A stretch of 64,000 bases of DNA, taken from assembly GCF_014652935.1 (NCBI RefSeq), contig NZ_BMZT01000012.1, positions 18,453 to 82,452 on the forward strand, in the 5' to 3' direction. This stretch comes from Luteimonas padinae (GTDB taxonomy: Bacteria > Pseudomonadota > Gammaproteobacteria > Xanthomonadales > Xanthomonadaceae). Position numbers and translations under genes: made by a program. Under the pieces are notes generated by a model, which was given only the letters and a program-made list of their open reading frames with translations, ran no database searches and was not told where the DNA came from. Positions 57,455 to 64,000 of the stretch are shown here, piece after piece (the first letter of the stretch is position 1; every line of letters starts with the position of its first letter).

Positions 57455-58869
57455 AGTGGTTCGAGGCCGCGATGCCGAGCCCCGGGATCGCCGAGATCGC
57501 CTCCGGATCAAAACCGCCCAGCCGTGCGAAGTCGCGGCCGCGCTCCACATAGTCGCGATACGGCCCGAAGCTCGGCGCGCCGGGCGACATCACGATCACG
57601 TCGCCGGTGGCCGGGCGCGGGCTGTCCGCCAGCGCCTCGCGCGCCGCGGCCACTGCGCCGGCAAGGTCCGCCGCTTCGCGCAGGTCGAAGCCGCCCTCGC
57701 CCGCCACCTCCGCCAGCAGCGCGTGGATGCGCGGCCCGTTGCGGCCCATCGTGACCACGACCGCGGGCGCCTGCGTGCGCATGCGCGCGGCGAAGTCCGA
57801 CCAGTCCAGGCCACGATCGTGCCCGCCCACCAGCAGCGCCACGCGGCGCTCGCGATGGACCTCCAGCGCGGCCAGGGTGGCGTGCGGCGTGGTGCTGATC
57901 GAATCGTTCACCCAGGCGATGCCGTCGCGTTCGCCCAGCCGCTGCAGCCGGTGCGGGAGCGGGCGGAAGCCGCGTGCGGCCGGCGCCAGCACCGCGGCAT
58001 CGTGGCCCAGCGCCTCGATCGCGGCCAGCGCGGCGCAGAGGTTGCCGCGGTTGTGCCGGCCCGGCAGCGGCACGTCGCGGGTGTCGAACAGGGCCGCATC
58101 GCCGCGATGCAGGACGTCACCGCGCAGGTGCCAGCCGTCCTCGCGGCCGTACCAGCGGACTTCGGTCGCGGGATCCAGCTGCGTCCCCAGCACCGCCAGC
58201 CGCGGATCGCCGGCGTTGAGCACGGCCACGCGCGGCGTCGCGCGCGTCACCAGCGCCAGCTTGTCCTCGACGTAGCGCTCCTCGCTGCCGTGCCAGTCCA
58301 GGTGCTCCGGGAACAGGTTGGTGACCACGGCCACATCCGGGCGCACGCCGCCGGCGGCGACATCGCCGGTCTGGTAGCTCGACAGCTCCACCGCCCAGGC
58401 CTCGGCCTCGCCATCCAGGACTTCCAGCAGCGGCAGGCCGATGTTGCCGGCCAGCGCCGTGCGCACGCCGCCGGCGCGCAACAGGTGCGCGAGCAGCGCG
58501 GTGGTGGTGCTCTTGCCCTTGGTGCCGGTGACGCAGGCCACACCGCGCGCCACGCCGCCCTCGCCCGCGCGCTCGCCGAACCACAGCGCGGTGCCACCGA
58601 CGAAGGCGGTGCCGGCATGCGCGGCCACCAGCGCCTCGGGCCGGTAGGGACTGATGCCCGGCGACTTCACCACGACCTCGAACGCCGACAGGCGGCCGGC
58701 GCTGGCATCGGTCTCGACGGCCAGCAGGCCGTCACCCAGCGCATCGGCCGCGGCGGCTTCCTCCGCGCTGCAGAACATCGTCAGCGGCTGCGCCGGCAGG
58801 CGCGCGCGCAGCGCGGCGTAGGCGGCGCGGCCTTCGCGCCCCCAGCCCCAGAGCGCAACGCGCCGCCCC

Positions 58870-58889
<20 letters not shown>
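57432..58889 (-). CDS. murD2: UDP-N-acetylmuramoyl-L-alanine--L-glutamate ligase MurD2
   Basis: A 485-residue Mur-ligase-family enzyme. The ATP-binding loop [10 protein letters not shown] is at residues 121-130, followed by [57 protein letters not shown] and [10 protein letters not shown]. MurD2 was described in Xanthomonas oryzae as adding L-Glu instead of D-Glu to UDP-MurNAc-L-Ala. That role is supported by the adjacent murL gene, which it overlaps by 20 bases. The ordinary murD is not in the window. Confidence 0.88.
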
Positions 58890-60245
<1,356 letters not shown>

Positions 60246-60249
<4 letters not shown>

Positions 60250-62846
60250 TCCTTGCTCTCCACGAGCACGCTCTCGGCCGGCAGCGCGCGCAGGTTGTAG
60301 GTGTTGGCCATGACCATGCCGTAGGCGCCGGCGTCGGCGACCAGCAGCACGTCGCCGGGCGCGGTGCCGGCGGGCAGCGGGCGCTGCAGGCCGAGCACGT
60401 CGCCGGACTCGCAGATCGGCCCGACCACGTCGAAGGCGACCGGCGCGCCGCCGTCATCGCGCGAGAGGTTGTGGATGTCGTGCCAGGCGTCGTACAGCGT
60501 CGGCCGCATCAGCGCGTTCATGCCGCCGTCGGCGCCGACGCGCCGGATGCCGCCCTTCTCCACCACCTGGGTGGCGGTGAGCAGCAGCACGCCGGATTCG
60601 GCGACGAGGAAGCGCCCGGGTTCGATCGCCAGCCGGTAGCCGGGATAGGCGGCCTTGACCTCGGCCAGGCCCGCGGCCCAGGCCTCCAGGTCGAAGGGTT
60701 CGTCGTCCTCGCGGTACGGGATCGGCAGGCCGCCGCCGATGTCGATGGTGTCGATGCTGCCAATGCGCCCGGCGATGCCGCCCAGTTCGTCGCAGACCTC
60801 GCGCCAGTGGTCGGGCGTGTCGACGCCGCTGCCCAGGTGCGCGTGCAGCCCGGTGACGCGCACGTCCAGCGCACGCGCGGCATCGAGGAACGCCTCCACC
60901 CGGTCGACCAGCAGGCCGAACTTCGACGCCAGGCCGCCGGTGACCACCTTGGCGTGGTGGCCGTCGCCGCGGCCGAGGTCGACGCGCAGCCACAGCGCGC
61001 GGCCGCGGAACACCTCCGGCCAGCGCTCCAGCGCCTCGACGTTGTCGAGCGTGACGTTGACGCCGCGCGCGAACGCGTCGGCGTACTCGTCCACCGGCGC
61101 GAAGCTCGGCGTGAACAGCACGCACGAGGGTTCCAGCCCGGGGACCACCGAGAACACGTGCGCCAGCTCGCCGGCCGACACGCACTCCAGGCCGAAGCCT
61201 TCCTCCACCAGCACGCGCAGGATGTCCGGGTGCGGATTGGCCTTGATCGCGAAGAAGCGCCGGTCGACGGCCTGCACGGCCTTCAGCTGCCGCGCGCGGG
61301 CACGCACGACATCGAGGTTGTAGGCGTAGCGCGGCGTGCCGGTGGCGGCGAGCGCCAGCAGCGCGTCGCGGCGGCCCTGCCACCAGCGCTCCGGCCGGCG
61401 CCGCAGCTGGCCCTCGATCTCGCGCCAGCGCGGCCCGAAGACGCCCGCCTCGCGCACCGGCATCGCGCCGCTGGCGATCAGCCCGTCATGGATCTCCTGC
61501 AGCAGGCCGTCGGCGTCGGCCTCGTCGATCACGAAGGTCAGGTTGAGGTCGTTGGACGACTGCGAGATCAGGTGCACGCGCTCGCGGTCGAAGGTCGCCC
61601 AGACGTCGGACAGGTGGTGCAGCAGCGAGCGCATGCCGCGGCCGACCAGGGTGATCGCGCTGCAGGGCGCGATCACCTTCAGCCGGCAGCTGCGCGCGAG
61701 GTCCTCGGACAGGCGCGCGAGCACGTCGGTGCTGACCAGGTTCTCGCTCGGGTCCAGCGACACGGTGACGTTGGTTTCCGAGGAGCCGATCAGGTCCACC
61801 GACAGGCCGTGGCGGCGGAAACACTCGAAGATGTCGGCCAGGAAGCCGACCTGCTGCCACATGCCCATGGTTTCCATCGACACCAGCACCACGCCGTCGC
61901 GGCGGCTGATCGCCTTGACGCCCGGCACGGTGTCCGGGCCGCCATCGATGCGCGTGCCCGGCAGCTCCGGGCGCGCCGTGTCCAGGATCGCGATCGGCAC
62001 GCCGGCCTCGCGGCAGGGCTTGACCGCGCGCGGGTGCAGCACCCTGGCGCCGGTGGTGCAGATCTCCTGCGCCTCGGCGTAGTCCAGGCGCGTGAGCAGG
62101 CGGGCGTCGGGGACTTCGCGCGGGTTGGCGCTGAACATGCCGGGGACGTCGGTCCAGATCTCCACGCACTCGGCGCCCAGCAGCGCGCCGAAGTACGCGG
62201 CCGACGTGTCCGAGCCGCCGCGGCCGAGGATCGCGCTGCCGCCGTCCTCGTGGCGGGCGATGAAGCCCTGGGTGAGCAGCATCGCCGCCGGCTGCGCCGC
62301 GAAGCGGGACCGCCAGCGCGCGTCCACATCGCGACGGCAGGCCACCGACAGCCGGCGCGCCCAGTCGTTCTGGTTGGGCAGCGCGACCGCCTGCAGCCAG
62401 TCGCGGGCGTCGCACCAGCCGAAGTCCAGGCCCTGCGCGCTCAGGTAGGCCGCGCCGAGCGTCGACGACAGCAGTTCGCCCTGCGCCAGCACCTCGGCCT
62501 GCCAGTCCAGCGGACGGCGCGCGGCACGCGGCTCGGACACCAGCGTGCGCAGCACGTCCAGGCGCTCGCCGACGACGGCCGGGTCCAGCCCGAGCTCGCG
62601 CGCGAGCGCCACGTGGCGGTCGGCCAGGGCTTCCACCCGCGCCGCCGCGTCGGTGGCGCCTTCGCTGATGGCGGTGAGGGCGTTGGTGACGCCCGCCAGC
62701 GCGGACACCACCACCAGCACGCGCCGGCCTTCCGCGGCGCGCTCGCCGGCCAGCCGGCCGATGGTGTCCCAGCGCTCGCGCTGCGAGACCGAGGTGCCGC
62801 CGAACTTGAGCACGATCCAGCGGTCGGGTTCGGGAATGGAATGCAT
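60246..62846 (-). CDS. bifunctional aspartate kinase / diaminopimelate decarboxylase
   Basis: An 866-residue fusion. Residues 1-470 are aspartokinase: LKFGGTSV at 13-20, GRGGSDTSA, FTANPREV-like MFSANPREV, then two ACT modules (GSSETNVTVSLD and SSNDLNLTFVID), suggesting feedback control. Residues 500-866 are a PLP-dependent decarboxylase: the PLP Lys in FFAIKANPHPD (about residue 530), HAHLGSGV, GGGLPIPY, CESGDVLG and GAYGMVMANTYN. It thus carries the first and last enzymes of lysine synthesis in one chain. It is first in the lysAC-murL-murD2 operon. A TAGAAT -10 lies at 62890-62885. Confidence 0.94.
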
Positions 62847-62957
62847 GGGAATCCGCGTGGCCCGGGGATCGGGCAAGGCCTGCGATTCTAGCGCCGTGCG
62901 CACGGCCCGCCAGCGTGGTCGCGGCTACACTGTCGCGCCCCGCGATGGTCCCCCGAC

Positions 62958-63833
62958 ATGCCCGCTTGTCCCTACGTCCAGCTCGACGTCTTCGGCGACC
63001 GCCCCGGCGCCGGCAATCCGCTCGCCGTGGTGCCCGACGCCCGCGGCCTCAACGACGCCGACATGCAGGCGATCGCGCGCTGGACGCGGCTGCCGGAAAC
63101 CACCTTCGTCTTCCCCTCGCCCAGCGCGACCGCCGACTACGCCGTGCGCATCTTCAGCCCGCGCCGCGAGGTGCCCTTCGCCGGGCATCCCAGCGTCGGC
63201 ACCGCCCACGTGCTGCTCGACCGCGGCCTGGTCGCGCCGCGCGACGGCGTGCTGGTGCAGTCCTGTGCCGTCGGCGAGCTGCCGTTGCGCGTGGAGGGCG
63301 AAGGCCGCAAGCGCACCGTGGCCGTGCGCACGCCGCGGGCCAGCGTGGTCGAGGTGGCCGATGCCGCCGACCCGCGCCTGCGCGACGCGCTGTCGGGTCT
63401 GGCCACCGGCGCATTGCCGCCGGTGCTGATGGACGGCGGCCGCCGCTGGTGGCTGGCCGAACTGCGCGACGAGGCCGAACTGCGCTCGGCCGTGCCCGAC
63501 TGGGCCGCGATCGCCGCGCTGGCCGAAGCCAGCCGCACGATGGGCCTGTGCGTGTTCGCGCGCAGCGCGGATCCGGTCTACTACCTGGCCGTGCGCGCCT
63601 GGGTCGGTTCCACCAGCACCTTCGAGGACGTCGCCTCCGGCGCCGCCAACGCCACCCTGGCCGCCTGGCTGGCCGAACGCGACGCCCTGCCCGGCGACGG
63701 CGGTTTCTACCGCATCAGCCAGGGCCGCGAGGTCGGCCACGACGCGATCATCGAACTGCGCGTGGACGCCGCCGGCGATGTCTGGTCCGGCGGCCGCGCG
63801 CGCACCGTGGTGACCGGCACGCTGGACTGGTAG
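62958..63833 (+). CDS. PhzF-family isomerase/epimerase-like protein
   Basis: A 291-residue protein of the PhzF/DapF-like fold. The start QLDVFGDRPGAGNPLAVV, the catalytic Glu in RLPETTFVFPS, the RIFSPRREVPFAGHPSVGTAHVL signature in two parts and the C-terminal DVASGAANATLAAWL are clear. Most family members outside phenazine clusters have unknown substrates, and no phenazine gene is present here. TACACT at 62922-62927 is a possible -10, 30 bases before the ATG. Confidence 0.9.
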   Translation: MPACPYVQLDVFGDRPGAGNPLAVVPDARGLNDADMQAIARWTRLPETTFVFPSPSATADYAVRIFSPRREVPFAGHPSVGTAHVLLDRGLVAPRDGVLVQSCAVGELPLRVEGEGRKRTVAVRTPRASVVEVADAADPRLRDALSGLATGALPPVLMDGGRRWWLAELRDEAELRSAVPDWAAIAALAEASRTMGLCVFARSADPVYYLAVRAWVGSTSTFEDVASGAANATLAAWLAERDALPGDGGFYRISQGREVGHDAIIELRVDAAGDVWSGGRARTVVTGTLDW

Positions 63834-63872
63834 CGGGCACACCGCCCCTCCCTCTCCCACACACCGCGCTTC

Positions 63873-63931
63873 TGTAGGAGCGGCTATAGCCGCGACCAGC
63901 CCAGGGCGAATCCGGGTCGGCTGTAGCCGCT
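63873..63931. repeat. REP element with a partial inverted copy
   Basis: TGTAGGAGCGGCTATAGCCGCGAC at 63873-63896 is followed, 20 bases on, by TCGGCTGTAGCCGCT (63917-63931), an inverted partial copy. It is the same family as at 57.3 kb. Confidence 0.65.
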
Positions 63932-64000
63932 TGTGTCTTTGCTTTGTTCTAGCGTGTAGGCGAGAGCGGAGTGCGGGACGCCGACCAGCCGGGGTGCCGC

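Noticed and set aside
62958..63833. Phenazine biosynthesis gene
   Set aside because: Only the PhzF fold is present; no other phz gene is nearby, so a phenazine role is not supported.

Overview
The window is a high-GC chromosomal segment of a gammaproteobacterium of the Xanthomonadaceae/Lysobacteraceae (Lysobacter- or Luteimonas-like). The lineage is inferred from a combination typical of that family: a fused aspartate kinase/diaminopimelate decarboxylase beside MurL and MurD2, an Oar-type TonB-dependent receptor, a complete minor-pilin operon with PilY1, two secreted S9 peptidases with an OPT transporter, petABC followed by sspAB, and short REP palindromes of the GGAGC-GGCT type. There is no prophage, CRISPR array, rRNA operon or intact insertion sequence. 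No gene-free stretch exceeds 300 bases.

Layout. 1-5.1 kb: a truncated lipase-like hydrolase, 3-methyladenine DNA glycosylase, tRNA-Val, uvrB, a lone FimT-like pseudopilin and tRNA-Asn. 5.1-9.6 kb: otsA, small unknown proteins, a lipoprotein and a UbiB/ABC1 kinase-like protein. 9.6-18.5 kb: a type IV pilus tip island on the minus strand (fimT, pilV, pilW, a frameshifted pilX, pilY1, pilE, a second fimT-like gene). An IS3 transposase remnant lies at its downstream end and a divergent AlgZ/FimS-like histidine kinase at its upstream end. 18.5-23.4 kb: ppnN and a TonB-dependent receptor. 23.4-30.7 kb: marC, an SDR without catalytic lysine, grxD, a superoxide dismutase-like protein lacking two metal ligands, a ccdAB toxin-antitoxin pair, purEK, a Trm112-like protein, nadC, an FHA protein and sspB. 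30.7-35.2 kb: sspA, petCBA (the cytochrome bc1 complex) and a lytic transglycosylase. 35.4-44.3 kb: a plus-strand block miaB, phoH, ybeY, corC, a DUF4105 protein, corA, then cstA and ybdD. 44.4-52.0 kb: a peptide-utilisation block (DUF819 protein, S9 peptidase, OPT transporter, S9 peptidase). 52.1-56.1 kb: dTDP-rhamnose genes rfbBACD and ssb. 56.2-63.8 kb: ispB, the overlapping operon lysAC-murL-murD2, and a PhzF-family isomerase.

How the genes work together. The lysAC-murL-murD2 operon combines lysine/diaminopimelate metabolism with the alternative route to the D-glutamate of peptidoglycan, in which MurD2 adds L-Glu and MurL epimerises it. The pilin operon supplies the priming and tip complex of type IV pili, and the neighbouring kinase resembles the FimS/AlgZ sensor that controls this operon in Pseudomonas. 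The S9-OPT-S9 block with cstA suggests a peptide-feeding, proteolytic lifestyle. The most unusual single item is the SOD-like gene at 25122-25709, which keeps the fold signature but not the complete metal site. Several genes (uvrB, ybeY, fimT, sspB, the SOD-like gene) have a -10-like hexamer six or seven bases before the start codon and no Shine-Dalgarno sequence, which suggests leaderless transcripts.
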